NCBI GenBank assembly: GCA_028285495.1
Contig: JANQPB010000006.1
Coordinates: 124,001-188,000 of the forward strand
Length of the DNA: 64,000 bases
Source of the DNA: Acidimicrobiales bacterium
GTDB taxonomy: Bacteria; Actinomycetota; Acidimicrobiia; Acidimicrobiales; SZUA-35
Reading direction: 5' to 3'
Positions 29,251 to 45,339 of this stretch are shown here, in pieces. Each line of letters begins with the position of its first letter. Within the stretch, counting starts at the first letter, position 1. Under the pieces are notes generated by a model. That model did not search any database and was not told the origin of the DNA. It was given only the letters and a program-made list of their open reading frames with translations. Position numbers and translations under genes: made by a program.

Positions 29251-30240
29251 TCAGGGGTTGTCGACCGCGAACGGGTCGCACTGCTCGGGGTCGCCGGTCT
29301 CGAAGCCGAGGGTGAACCACCGCTGACGCTGCTCGGAGGTGCCGTGGGTGAACTTGTGGGGCTCGACCCGAGCGCCGACGGACTCGGCGATCCGGTCGTC
29401 GCCGACCGATGCGGCGGCGGCGAGGCCCTCGCGGATGTCGCCGGCCTCGATGATCGGCACCCCGCTCACCCGGGTCAGCCGCTGGCTGGCCGAGAAGCCC
29501 CACACGCCGGCCAGGCAGTCGGCCTGGAGCTCCTGGCGGACCGAGTACTCGTTCCGGTTGCCGGGATCCTGGGCCTGGGCCTGACGGACGGCCTCGCTGA
29601 TCCCGGTGATCGACTGGATGTGGTGCCCGATCTCGTGGGCGATCACGTAGGCCTGGGCGAAGTCGCCGGGGGCGCCGAAGCGGCGAGCGAGCTCGTCGTA
29701 GAAGCCGAGGTCGATGTAGACCTGATTGTCACCGGGGGCCGGGCAGTAGAACGGGCCAACGGCGGAGCTGGCCTGACCGCAGCCGGTGTTGACGACGTCT
29801 TCGAAGATGACGAGGGTCGTCGGCTCGTACAGCTGCCCGGCCTCCTCGAAGTAGCGGTCCCACGTGTCCTGGATGTCGAACATCAGGAACTCGAGGCACT
29901 CGACGACGTCGTCGTCGCAGCTCGCCAGGCCGGTCGCCTGCTCGGCCCCGAGGTCCGCCTCCTGCTCGGCGGGATCGACTGCGGCGACCGAGCCGTCGAA
30001 TGGGGTCTGCTGGGTGTCGAGGCCGAAGCCGCTGCCGTCGCCGGTCAGCGCCGGGACCCCGCAGAAGGCTGCGAGCAGTGCGAGCAGCAGCGCACCACCA
30101 CCGCCGACGGCGACGCCGCCACCGCGACGACCGCCACTGCGTCGACCGCCGCCGGTCCGACGGCGGCGGGAGCCGCGCCGGTCGTCGACGTATTTCGCGC
30201 CGCGCTGCGCCGTTTCCCGATCGTACCGGACCATCGCCAC
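29251..30240 (-). CDS. Neutral zinc metallopeptidase (YpfJ-like)
   Basis: AQAYVIAHEIGHHIQSITGI; TM segment after basic Gly-rich N-terminus. Confidence 0.88.
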   Translation of the reverse strand: MAMVRYDRETAQRGAKYVDDRRGSRRRRTGGGRRSGGRRGGGVAVGGGGALLLALLAAFCGVPALTGDGSGFGLDTQQTPFDGSVAAVDPAEQEADLGAEQATGLASCDDDVVECLEFLMFDIQDTWDRYFEEAGQLYEPTTLVIFEDVVNTGCGQASSAVGPFYCPAPGDNQVYIDLGFYDELARRFGAPGDFAQAYVIAHEIGHHIQSITGISEAVRQAQAQDPGNRNEYSVRQELQADCLAGVWGFSASQRLTRVSGVPIIEAGDIREGLAAAASVGDDRIAESVGARVEPHKFTHGTSEQRQRWFTLGFETGDPEQCDPFAVDNP

Positions 30241-30367
30241 TCCCTGTTCGTCCGGCGATCCATGCTACCGGGTGGCATCGGACCCGTCCGCTTCGACCGC
30301 GAGTCGCACACCACCGCCGACGGCCACGAGCGACGGTTGCCCGGCGCCGCCCAGGGGCCGGATGCGC

Positions 30368-31288
30368 TCAGGCCGCCAGGGGACGGCCGAAGGGCAGCTT
30401 CGGCTGCCAGCCGGCCATGAAGGCCTCGGCCCGGTAGCACGCGCCGAGCAGGGGACCGTCGTCGTGGCCGCCGACGTCGGCCAGGATCTGCACGACCCGA
30501 TCGACGATCTCGGCCAGCACCGCCGACTCGTCGCCCGGCAGGTAGCCGGCGACGAGTGCGCCGCCGGCGGAGACGAAGTCGGGGATCACGACGACGTCGT
30601 CCCGCTTGAGCAGGGTTGCCACCGCCTTGGTGGTGAACGGGATCGGCCCCCAGGGCACCAGGGCGCCGGCCCGGACGTGGTCAGCCCCCTGATGGGTCAG
30701 AGTGCCTGGCTTGGAGCCGGCGACGATCACGTCGGCGTCGGCGCCCCAGATCATCCAGGGCTTGGTGTCGAGATCGGGGACCTCGACCAGTTCGCCCCCG
30801 GCATCGATCACCGCCGAGGCGAGACCGGAGGGGGCCGGTCCTGCGGCGGTCTGCTCGATCGCCACCCGCTTGCCGGCAAGCGAGCCGCCGACGGCCCAGC
30901 TGGCGGCGGCGACGATCCCGGCGACCAGCGCCCGATCGGAGCCGGCGAGCGGCCCTGCGTCCGCAGCCTCCAGCAGCGGGGCGAGCTCGTCGGCGCCGAC
31001 CCCCTTGCCAGGGTAGAGGTGGAGCTCACCCGAGGTCGCCAGCGGCTCCAGCTCGGCCATGGCCGCCTCGAGGGCGGGGCCGGTGGCGTCGCCCTCGGCG
31101 TTGACCCCGGCCGATGCCCCCGACCGCTCGAGCTCGTGGATGGCGAAGGTGTAGGTGGCCGATCGGGCCAGGTCGCCGGCGCTGCTCTGCAGGATCTTGC
31201 GGGCCCGCCGGACGACACCGGCGGCCGGAGCGTCGGCGAAGTCACGCACGACGAAGGCATCGGTCGACTCGAGTTTGATCAGGGCCAT
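30368..31288 (-). CDS. Short Glu/Leu/Phe/Val dehydrogenase-like protein, possibly degenerate
   Basis: SLAGKRVAIEQTAAGPAPSGLASAVIDAGGELVEVPD; DDVVVIPDFVSAGGALVAGYL. Confidence 0.65.
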   Translation of the reverse strand: MALIKLESTDAFVVRDFADAPAAGVVRRARKILQSSAGDLARSATYTFAIHELERSGASAGVNAEGDATGPALEAAMAELEPLATSGELHLYPGKGVGADELAPLLEAADAGPLAGSDRALVAGIVAAASWAVGGSLAGKRVAIEQTAAGPAPSGLASAVIDAGGELVEVPDLDTKPWMIWGADADVIVAGSKPGTLTHQGADHVRAGALVPWGPIPFTTKAVATLLKRDDVVVIPDFVSAGGALVAGYLPGDESAVLAEIVDRVVQILADVGGHDDGPLLGACYRAEAFMAGWQPKLPFGRPLAA

Positions 31289-31380
31289 CGGTGCTCGACC
31301 TCGCTTCGTTGCTGACTCGCTGGCGGCGCCCGCAGCTCGCAGGCGCCGGCGACGTGGTGGCGCCAGTGTGGCAAAGCGGC

Positions 31381-31406
31381 GGGGCCGGAGCGAGTGCTCC
31401 GGCCCC
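31381..31406 (-). terminator. Strong hairpin downstream of hppA
   Basis: GGGGCCGGAGC-GAGT-GCTCCGGCCCC, perfect 11-bp stem 23 bp past the hppA stop. Confidence 0.75.
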
Positions 31407-31428
31407 GTGCAGTCGTCTCGCTCGCTTC

Positions 31429-33576
<2,148 letters not shown>

Positions 33577-33771
33577 GGGAATTCCTCCACTCTCGTGTCG
33601 ACCGTGCTGTCTAGCCCGCGCCTGAGCGGTGAAACGGCGACCGTGAGACGGTAGTTGCCCCCTCAGCCGACAGCAACAACCGTCGACCTATTGCCACGAA
33701 TTGCCCAACGGCCGTCCCCGGCGCCCCTGGGCCGCCCGAATCAGGCGGTGGCGGCCTGGGGCCGGCGGCCC

Positions 33772-35136
33772 TCAGTCCGCGGCCTGCCAGGCGGCCCCGA
33801 GCGCCCGGCCGAGGTGGGTGATGTCGGCCACACCGGCGGTCTCGCGGGCGCTGTGCATGGCCAGCTGGGGGGCACCGAGGTCGACCGTCGACACCCCGAG
33901 CCTGGCGGCGGTGATCGGCCCGATCGTGGAGCCGCATGGCAGGTCGTTCCGGTGGATGTAGTACTGCAGGGGCACGCCGGCGTCGTGGCAGGCGGCGACG
34001 ACGAAGGCCTCGCTCTCGGCGTCGGTGGCGTAGCGCTGGTTGGCGTTGCGCTTGATGACCACGCCCCGATTGAGGGCGATGCGGTGCGACGGCTCGTGGC
34101 GGTCCGGATAGTTGGGATGGGTGGCGTGGGCCCCGTCGGCCGAGACGACGATCGAGCGGTGGAGTGCGGCGAGGAACTCGGACCGGGAGGCCGATTCGGC
34201 GGCGGCGATGCGCTCCATGGTCGACACCAGGAGGCTGCCGGCGGCCCCGGTCGCGGTCGACGAGCCGATCTCCTCGTGGTCGTAGAGGGCGAGCAGCGGC
34301 GTGCGGGCGAGGTCGGCGCCACCGGTGGCCACGTCGGCCAGCGCCCGGACCCCGCAGAACGTCGACAGGAGGTTGTCGATGCGGCCGGAGGAGAAGAGGT
34401 CGCCGTCGAGCCCGATCACCGACGGGGGTTGGGTGTCGAAGGCCATGAGATCCCAGGCCAGGACCCGGTCGGGCTCGACCCCGAGCAGGCCGGCGACGTG
34501 GGAGCGGACCCGGCCGGCCTCATCGGCTCCGTCGGCTGTGGCGCCGGCATCGTCGCCGTCCGGTCCGGCCAGCGCCCACATCGGGGCGAGATGGCGTTGC
34601 GGGTCGAGCTTCAGCCCCGACGTGACGACCTCGCGATCGAGGTGGATCGCCAGCTGGGGCACGAGCAGGATCGGTCTGTCGTCGAGCACGAGCCTCGTCT
34701 CGACACCACCGTCGCCCCGGACCGACACCCGGCCGGCCAGGCCGAGGCCCCGATCGAGCCACGAGTTGAGGAGGACGCCGCCGTAGATCTCGACGCCGAC
34801 CTGGTGGACGCCGGCCGACGTCACGTCCGGCCTGGTCTTGACCCGGAGGTTCGGACTGTCGGTGTGGGCCCCGACGACGCAGAAGCCGCGGTGCTCGGGC
34901 TGCTGGATCCAGGCCAGGAGCATCCCGCCCCGGACGAGCATCCTCGGCCCGGGGGTGCCGGGCAGCTCGCCGGCGCCGTCGACCTCCTGGAAGCCGGCTT
35001 CGGCCAGGAGCGTGCGGCTCCGCTCGACGGCGTGGTAGGGGGTCGGTGAGGCACCGAGGTCGGCCAGCACGTCGGCCGCCAGGGTCGGGAGGGGCGGGTG
35101 ATCGGGCGCCATCGACTCGGTCATGGCGCCCATCAT
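33772..35136 (-). CDS. M18-family aminopeptidase
   Basis: VVGAHTDSPNLRVKTRPD...YDHEEIGSSTATGAAGSLL...IALNRGVVIKRNANQRYATDAES; start uncertain. Confidence 0.92.
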   Translation of the reverse strand: MMGAMTESMAPDHPPLPTLAADVLADLGASPTPYHAVERSRTLLAEAGFQEVDGAGELPGTPGPRMLVRGGMLLAWIQQPEHRGFCVVGAHTDSPNLRVKTRPDVTSAGVHQVGVEIYGGVLLNSWLDRGLGLAGRVSVRGDGGVETRLVLDDRPILLVPQLAIHLDREVVTSGLKLDPQRHLAPMWALAGPDGDDAGATADGADEAGRVRSHVAGLLGVEPDRVLAWDLMAFDTQPPSVIGLDGDLFSSGRIDNLLSTFCGVRALADVATGGADLARTPLLALYDHEEIGSSTATGAAGSLLVSTMERIAAAESASRSEFLAALHRSIVVSADGAHATHPNYPDRHEPSHRIALNRGVVIKRNANQRYATDAESEAFVVAACHDAGVPLQYYIHRNDLPCGSTIGPITAARLGVSTVDLGAPQLAMHSARETAGVADITHLGRALGAAWQAAD

Positions 35137-35516
35137 GCCCCGACCGGACCGCCGTCACCGCCCCCGGTCGGCACGAGGCCGCCGTGGGCTGACGCACCGT
35201 TCGTCTCACCGTGGGTGGTGCCACAACCGCGGAGACATCGGCTCGCGGGGGGTTGACTCGCCTGATCATCGTTCCGAGCGATTCGATTGGATCAGCAACC
35301 GCTAGCTCAGATATGGTTGAGCCTTCAGCTCGTGGGGCTGTCGACCCACCCGCGGTACGGGGTCCCTTCGAGCGTCGTGAACGCAGTAGGCGCGGACAAC
35401 GTCGTCCCGACCCTTGGTCCGCGAGTTCGCGCCCGACCGACCGGGTTCGGGCGACCTCACGTGGCCAACGGGCCATCCCAGCCGACTCGGCGGGATCGAG
35501 CGACATTGGAGCACAC

Positions 35517-40053
<4,537 letters not shown>

Positions 40054-40061
<8 letters not shown>

Positions 40062-41544
40062 TCCCCGAGGGTTCCTGACCCACGACCGCCAGACCCCGAG
40101 CATGCGGCCGGTCCCGGTCCGCCTGCTCGACTGGAAGGAGGCCTACCCGGCCTTCGGCGACTCCGACGAGGAGCGGCTCTCCGTCCAGGTCCAGGCCTCG
40201 CGGTGCATGGACTGCGGCATCCCTTTCTGCAACCAGGGCTGCCCGCTCGGCAACCTGATACCGGACTGGAACGACCTCGTCTACCGCGACGACTGGCGCC
40301 AGGCCATCGAGGCCCTGCACGCAACCAACAACTTCCCGGAGTTCACCGGGCGGCTGTGCCCGGCGCCGTGCGAGGGGGCCTGCGTCGCCGGGATCAACAC
40401 CGACGCGGTGACGATCAAGAACATCGAGCTGACGATCATCGAGAAGGCGTGGGCCGAGGGCTGGGTGACCCCGGTCGTCCCGTCGAAGAAGACGGGCAAG
40501 TCGGTCGCCGTGGTCGGGTCCGGGCCGGCCGGACTGGCGGCGGCCCAGCAGCTGACCAGGGCCGGCCACGACGTCGCCGTCTACGAGCGGGCGCCCCGGA
40601 TCGGCGGCCTGCTGCGCTACGGCATCCCCGAGTTCAAGATGGAGAAGCACTACCTGGACCGCCGGCTCGAGCAGATGGAGGCCGAGGGCACCCGTTTCGT
40701 GACCAACGCCTACGTCGGCGGTCCAGACGACCATCCCGACCGGGTGTCGGCCGAGCAGCTGGCCGCCGACCACGATGCGGTGGTCATGGCCGGCGGGGCG
40801 ACGAACTGGCGGGACATGCCGTTGCCGGGGCGGGAGCTCGACGGCATCCACCAGGCCATGGAGTACCTGCCGCCGGCCAACGCCGTGCAGATGGGCGATC
40901 TCGACGACTGGCCGATCACGGCCGAGGGCAAGGCGGTCGTCATCATCGGCGGCGGCGACACCGGGGCCGACTGCCTCGGCACCGCCAATCGGCAGGGGGC
41001 CCGATCCGTCCACCAGTTCGAGATCATGCCCCGCCCGCCCCAGGAGCGCTCCGAGACCAACCCGTGGCCGACGTGGCCGGTGGTCTTCCGCACCGCCTCG
41101 GCCCACGAGGAGGGCGTCGAGCGCGTCTACTCCGTGTCGACCACCGAGTTCGTCGGGCGCGACGGGCGGGTCACCCAGCTGAAGGGCCACAGGGTCGACG
41201 TCAGCTTCGACGATGGTCGGCCGAGCTTCGAGAAGGTCGACGGCTCCGAGTTCACCCTCGACGCCGACCTGGTGCTGCTGGCCCTCGGCTTCGTCGGCCC
41301 CGAGGCCGACACCGCCGTCGGCGAGCTGGGTCTGGAGCTCGACGGCCGGGGCAACGTCGTCCGCGACATGGACTGGCGCAGCTCCCGCGACGGCATCTAC
41401 GTCTGTGGCGACATGGGCCGCGGTCAGAGCCTGATCGTGTGGGCCATCGCCGAGGGTCGGGCCTGCGCCGCCTCGGTCGACGCCGACCTGATGGGCGAGA
41501 CGCTGCTCCCGTCTCCGGTCAAGCCGACCGACAAGCCGCTCTAG
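40054..41544 (+). CDS. gltD: Glutamate synthase small subunit
   Basis: [73 protein letters not shown]. Confidence 0.96.
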
Positions 41545-41617
41545 CGGCTTGTCTCCGATCGTGTGCGACCGGGGCTTCGCCCCGGATCGCCTCGAGTTTC
41601 GCCGCAGGCGAAACTCG
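41531..41617. terminator. Three consecutive hairpins between convergent gltD and DUF4388 gene
   Basis: 41531-41552 ACAAGCCGCT/AGCGGCTTGT; 41569-41585 CCGGGGC-TTC-GCCCCGG; 41593-41617 CGAGTTTCGCC-GCA-GGCGAAACTCG. Confidence 0.75.
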
Positions 41618-41624
41618 CACGGCG

Positions 41625-42332
41625 CTAGGACTCTTCGATCAAACCTTCGAGGAGGAGGCGGTAGAGGGTCGAGCAGACCCGGAATGCGCTCTCGCCGGTT
41701 GCGGTGATGACCTCGGCCACCGAGGTCCGACCGTCGAGGTGGGCCAGGTACTGCCACTCGTCCGCGGTGACGACCCGTTCGAAGCGGAAGTCGGGCATGG
41801 CCGGGGCCAACCGGAACGTGGTGCTGGTCGAGGGGATCCGACCGGCGATCATCCGCCAGATCTCGATCCGGTGCTCGGCCTGGGCCAGCAGCGTGCCGGT
41901 GTCGCTGGCCAGACGGTCCCCGAGCCGGTGGCTGCGGCCCGACTCGAAGCTGAAGCCGGCCTCGGAGGGCACCAGCAGTTCGAAGAGGCTATTGAGGTTG
42001 TACTCGTGGAGGAGCCGGCGCAGCAGCGTCTCGCGCTCGGGCCGGGCCGACAGGACCTGGTCGAGCACCGGCTCGTGATCGTCCGACTCGGCGAACAGTC
42101 GCTCGATCTCGTCGAGGTTGCCGATCTCGGCGCCGTAGAGCACCGCACTGAGCGGTGAGCCCTCGCGGTTGGTGGCGAGGTAGACCTGTCCGTCGGAGAA
42201 CCAGATCTCGCCGCCGTCGGCGAGGCTGAGCGCCCCGGTCCGCCTGCGACTCTCGAGCGACCGCATCAGGGCAGCCAAGGGGAAATCGCCAAGGCTGCCG
42301 TTGAGCGCTTCCTCGGAGACGGTGGTACTCAC
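41625..42332 (-). CDS. DUF4388 (PATAN-like) domain protein
   Basis: LNGSLGDFPLAALMRSLESRRRTGALSLADGGEIWFSDGQVYLATN. Confidence 0.8.
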   Translation of the reverse strand: MSTTVSEEALNGSLGDFPLAALMRSLESRRRTGALSLADGGEIWFSDGQVYLATNREGSPLSAVLYGAEIGNLDEIERLFAESDDHEPVLDQVLSARPERETLLRRLLHEYNLNSLFELLVPSEAGFSFESGRSHRLGDRLASDTGTLLAQAEHRIEIWRMIAGRIPSTSTTFRLAPAMPDFRFERVVTADEWQYLAHLDGRTSVAEVITATGESAFRVCSTLYRLLLEGLIEES

Positions 42333-42458
42333 CCCGCTCCATCGTCAGGAGCGTCCCGATCTTGAGGACTCGGGACGGCCGGCGGAGATCGGGCGGTCGA
42401 CTCATGTCGCAACGGGGCGGTCCGATAGGGACGGTGCCGACGAACAGGTGAGAGGACC

Positions 42459-44543
42459 ATGCTCCGTCAACGCAAACTCCGTGACCGTCTGGTGGCGATG
42501 GCCGCCCCGCCGATCGTCGTCGCCGCAGCTGTCGCCGCCACCAGCGCCGTGTTGCTCGATGGCGAGAGCGGCCAGCGAGTGGCCCTGGTCGGCCTGGCGG
42601 CGACGTTGCTCGTCACCCTCTGGAGCGTCATCGTCGGTGGTGCGGTGCTCCGCTCGCTGTCGGCCCTGGCCATCGAGGCGTCCGGCATGGCCGACGCCCA
42701 ACGGCGGGTCGCCGACGGCGACCTGGCCATCGAGGAGCTCCCGCCGCTCGGCTACGTCGGGCCGGCCGACGAGCTCGGGCGGGTGGCCGATGCCATCGAT
42801 GCGATGGCCCGGACGTCGGTCGAGGTGGCCGAGTCGCAGCGCCGATCGATCCGCGAGGGGCTGGCCACGATCGTGATCAACCTGGCCCGCCGCAACCAGA
42901 GCCTGCTCGACCGTCAGGTCGAGTACCTCGACGCCCTCGAGCAGAGCGAGGAGGATCCCGACCGGCTGGCCGAGCTGTTCCGGGTCGACCACCTGGCCAC
43001 CAGGATGCGGCGCAACGCCGAGAGCCTCCTGGTGCTGGCCGGGGCCGAGCCGGGGAAGCGTCGCGGTAACCCGGTGACGGTCTCCGACGTGCTGCGGGTC
43101 GCCATCGGTGAGGTCGAGAACTACCAGCACATCGAGCTCGGGGCGATCGACGACGGCGAGGTCCCGGCCGGGGTCGCCGTCGACCTGGCCCACCTGACCG
43201 CCGAGCTGATGGAGAACGCCACCCAGTTCTCGCCACCGTCTGCCCCCGTCGAGGTGTCGGCGATCCGCCACGCCCCGTCCGGGACGTACCGAGTCTCGAT
43301 CACCGACCAGGGCATGGGGCTCGGGGAGCGCCTCGACCACGCCAACCAGACCCTGGCCAACCCGCCCGAGCTCGGGCTCGGCATGGGCCGCTCGCTCGGC
43401 TTCATGGTCGTGGGGCGGCTGGCCCAGCGACTGCGGGCGACCGTCCGCCTCGACAGCAACGAGGGCGGAGGCACGATCGCCGAGGTCGAGCTACCGCTCG
43501 CCGTCCTGCAGGGTCACGAGCCTCCGGCCACCTCGGCGCCGCCCCCGTCCGCCCCGAGCCCGACGTCGGCCGGCGCCGAGCCGGCGCCGGACCCGGCCAC
43601 GAGCGCAGCGGCGACCCCGGATCCAGCCGCCGACGAGGCTCCCGTCGCCTCGACCACGCTCGAGAAGCTCCTCGGCATCACGCCGGGCGGGCCCACCCCA
43701 TCGCCTGACGTGGCCGGCCCCGTCGGTCCGGCGCCGATCGCCGCCAGTACGCCGGGCGCCTCCGGTCCCGTGGCCTCACCCGGACCGGCCGTGGAGCCGG
43801 GCGGACCCGACTCGCCCGAGTGGCAGCACCAATCGCCCTTCGCCCCGGGCGCCACCTCGGTCGACCGCCACCCGTCGTCGGCACCGATTCCTCCGGACGG
43901 GCCCGCCACGACCTGGGGCGACCTGCAGGACGATCGACCGGCGGGCCCCGAAGCGAGCGACGGCGGTTGGACCCAACCACCGGTCACCCCGCCCCCGGCG
44001 ACCCAGCATCCGGCGACCCGGCAGTCGGCGAGCGACCACCCGGCAACCGGGTATCCGACCAGCGACGATCCGGCGACCCAGCATCCGGCGACCCAGCATC
44101 CGGTGACCGGGTATCCGGCGACCCAGCTTCCGGCGACCGGGTATCCGGTGGCCCAGTCTCCGTCCGGCCCGGCTACGACCCCTGCGAGCGCCGGGCACGC
44201 ACCGCCCGGCGACCCGTCGCCGCCGACGCGATTCGACGAGGCGGTGCCGAGCGGCGACGCCTTCGAGAGCGGCGTCAACTCGCTGCTGCACCCGCCGGCG
44301 CCCACCGAGGACGCCACGTCCTCCGGCCTGCGCAGGCGGCAACGCGGTGCCTCGAACGTGCCGATCGGCGAGGGTCGCCCGGTCGCGGCCCCCTCCAGGA
44401 GCCCGGAGGAGGTCCGGGCCATGCTCGCCCGCTACCGCGACGGACTGAAGGACGGTCGCCGGCGCCCGCCGGCCACCGATCCGGGCGGTGGCACGCCGCA
44501 CGACCGGCAGCCGACCGATCAGCCAGACGACAGGAACGGATGA
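42459..44543 (+). CDS. Conservon sensor-like histidine kinase CvnA homolog
   Basis: VINLARRNQSLLDRQVEYLDALEQ...DHLATRMRRNAESLLVLAG...ELMENATQFSPP...GLGMGRSLGFMVVGRLAQRL; upstream of CvnB/C/D homologs. Confidence 0.88.
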   Translation: MLRQRKLRDRLVAMAAPPIVVAAAVAATSAVLLDGESGQRVALVGLAATLLVTLWSVIVGGAVLRSLSALAIEASGMADAQRRVADGDLAIEELPPLGYVGPADELGRVADAIDAMARTSVEVAESQRRSIREGLATIVINLARRNQSLLDRQVEYLDALEQSEEDPDRLAELFRVDHLATRMRRNAESLLVLAGAEPGKRRGNPVTVSDVLRVAIGEVENYQHIELGAIDDGEVPAGVAVDLAHLTAELMENATQFSPPSAPVEVSAIRHAPSGTYRVSITDQGMGLGERLDHANQTLANPPELGLGMGRSLGFMVVGRLAQRLRATVRLDSNEGGGTIAEVELPLAVLQGHEPPATSAPPPSAPSPTSAGAEPAPDPATSAAATPDPAADEAPVASTTLEKLLGITPGGPTPSPDVAGPVGPAPIAASTPGASGPVASPGPAVEPGGPDSPEWQHQSPFAPGATSVDRHPSSAPIPPDGPATTWGDLQDDRPAGPEASDGGWTQPPVTPPPATQHPATRQSASDHPATGYPTSDDPATQHPATQHPVTGYPATQLPATGYPVAQSPSGPATTPASAGHAPPGDPSPPTRFDEAVPSGDAFESGVNSLLHPPAPTEDATSSGLRRRQRGASNVPIGEGRPVAAPSRSPEEVRAMLARYRDGLKDGRRRPPATDPGGGTPHDRQPTDQPDDRNG
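43995..44159 (+). repeat. 15-bp minisatellite (11 units) in the Pro-rich tail of the CvnA homolog
   Basis: ccggcgacccagcat-like units encoding PATQH/PATGY pentapeptides. Confidence 0.85.
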
Positions 44544-44547
44544 GCCG

Positions 44548-44970
44548 ATGAGCCAACTGAGCACCGAGGCCAGCAACGTCAACTGGCTGGTCAACAACTT
44601 CGTCAACCAGGTCCCGGGCGTCTCCGACGCCGTCGTCGTCTCCTCGGACGGCCTGCCCATCGCCTCCTCGGCCGGCCTCGACCGGGACTCGATCGACCGG
44701 TTCTCGGCCGTCGCCTCCGGACTGATCGGCCTGAGCTACGGCGCCGCCGGCCGGTTCGGCGGGGGTGCGGTCACCGAGGTGATCGTCGAGATGGAGCACG
44801 CCTTCCTGTTCGTCACCGGCATCAGCGACGGCTCCCTGCTGGCGGTCATGGCCGAGGCCTCGGCCGACGTCGGCCTGGTCGGCTACGAGATGGCGGTACT
44901 GGTCGAGAAGGCCGGTGCATCGTTGACCCCCGAGCTCCGGGCCGAGCTGCAGGCGGCGCTGCCCCGATGA
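44548..44970 (+). CDS. Roadblock/LC7 protein (CvnB homolog)
   Basis: NWLVNNFVNQVPGVSDAVVVSSDGLPIASS...AVASGLIGLSYGAAGRFGGG. Confidence 0.92.
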   Translation: MSQLSTEASNVNWLVNNFVNQVPGVSDAVVVSSDGLPIASSAGLDRDSIDRFSAVASGLIGLSYGAAGRFGGGAVTEVIVEMEHAFLFVTGISDGSLLAVMAEASADVGLVGYEMAVLVEKAGASLTPELRAELQAALPR

Positions 44971-45332
44971 CCGACATGGACGACGAGGGTCCACCGCCGA
45001 CCCTCCGGGTCCGGCCCTACACGATGACCAGGGGCCGGACCGACACCGACGTCGAGCTGACGATCGAGACCATGATCCGGGCCACCCCCGAGCGGGCCAC
45101 CCGCCCGGCGACCGTCGCCGAGGCCGGCGCCATCGTCGAGCTGTGCGCCGACCCGCAGTCGATCGCCGAGATCTCGGCCCACCTGGTACTGCCGTTGCAG
45201 GTGGTCAAGGTGCTGGTCGGCGACCTGGTGATGAGTCAGGCGGTCAGCACCCATCGCGGCGGGTTCCAGGCCGACGGGCGGCCGGACCTGGCCCTTCTGG
45301 AACGAGTCCTCGACGGGCTCCAGAGCCTGTGA
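44967..45332 (+). CDS. DUF742 protein (CvnC homolog)
   Basis: RVRPYTMTRGRT...PEHRR-like E..I..LC..P.S.AEISAHLVLPLQVVKVLVGDL; ATGA overlap. Confidence 0.88.
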   Translation: MTDMDDEGPPPTLRVRPYTMTRGRTDTDVELTIETMIRATPERATRPATVAEAGAIVELCADPQSIAEISAHLVLPLQVVKVLVGDLVMSQAVSTHRGGFQADGRPDLALLERVLDGLQSL

Positions 45333-45339
45333 GGTCGAC

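Noticed and set aside
33611-33937. 108-aa minus-strand ORF between hppA and the M18 gene
   Set aside because: Overlaps the M18 gene in another frame and is Arg/Pro-rich noise.
35299-35355. tRNA gene suggested by TAGCTCAG...GAGC
   Set aside because: D-arm-like only; no compatible anticodon arm, T-stem or acceptor stem at correct spacing. Kept only as a structured leader candidate.
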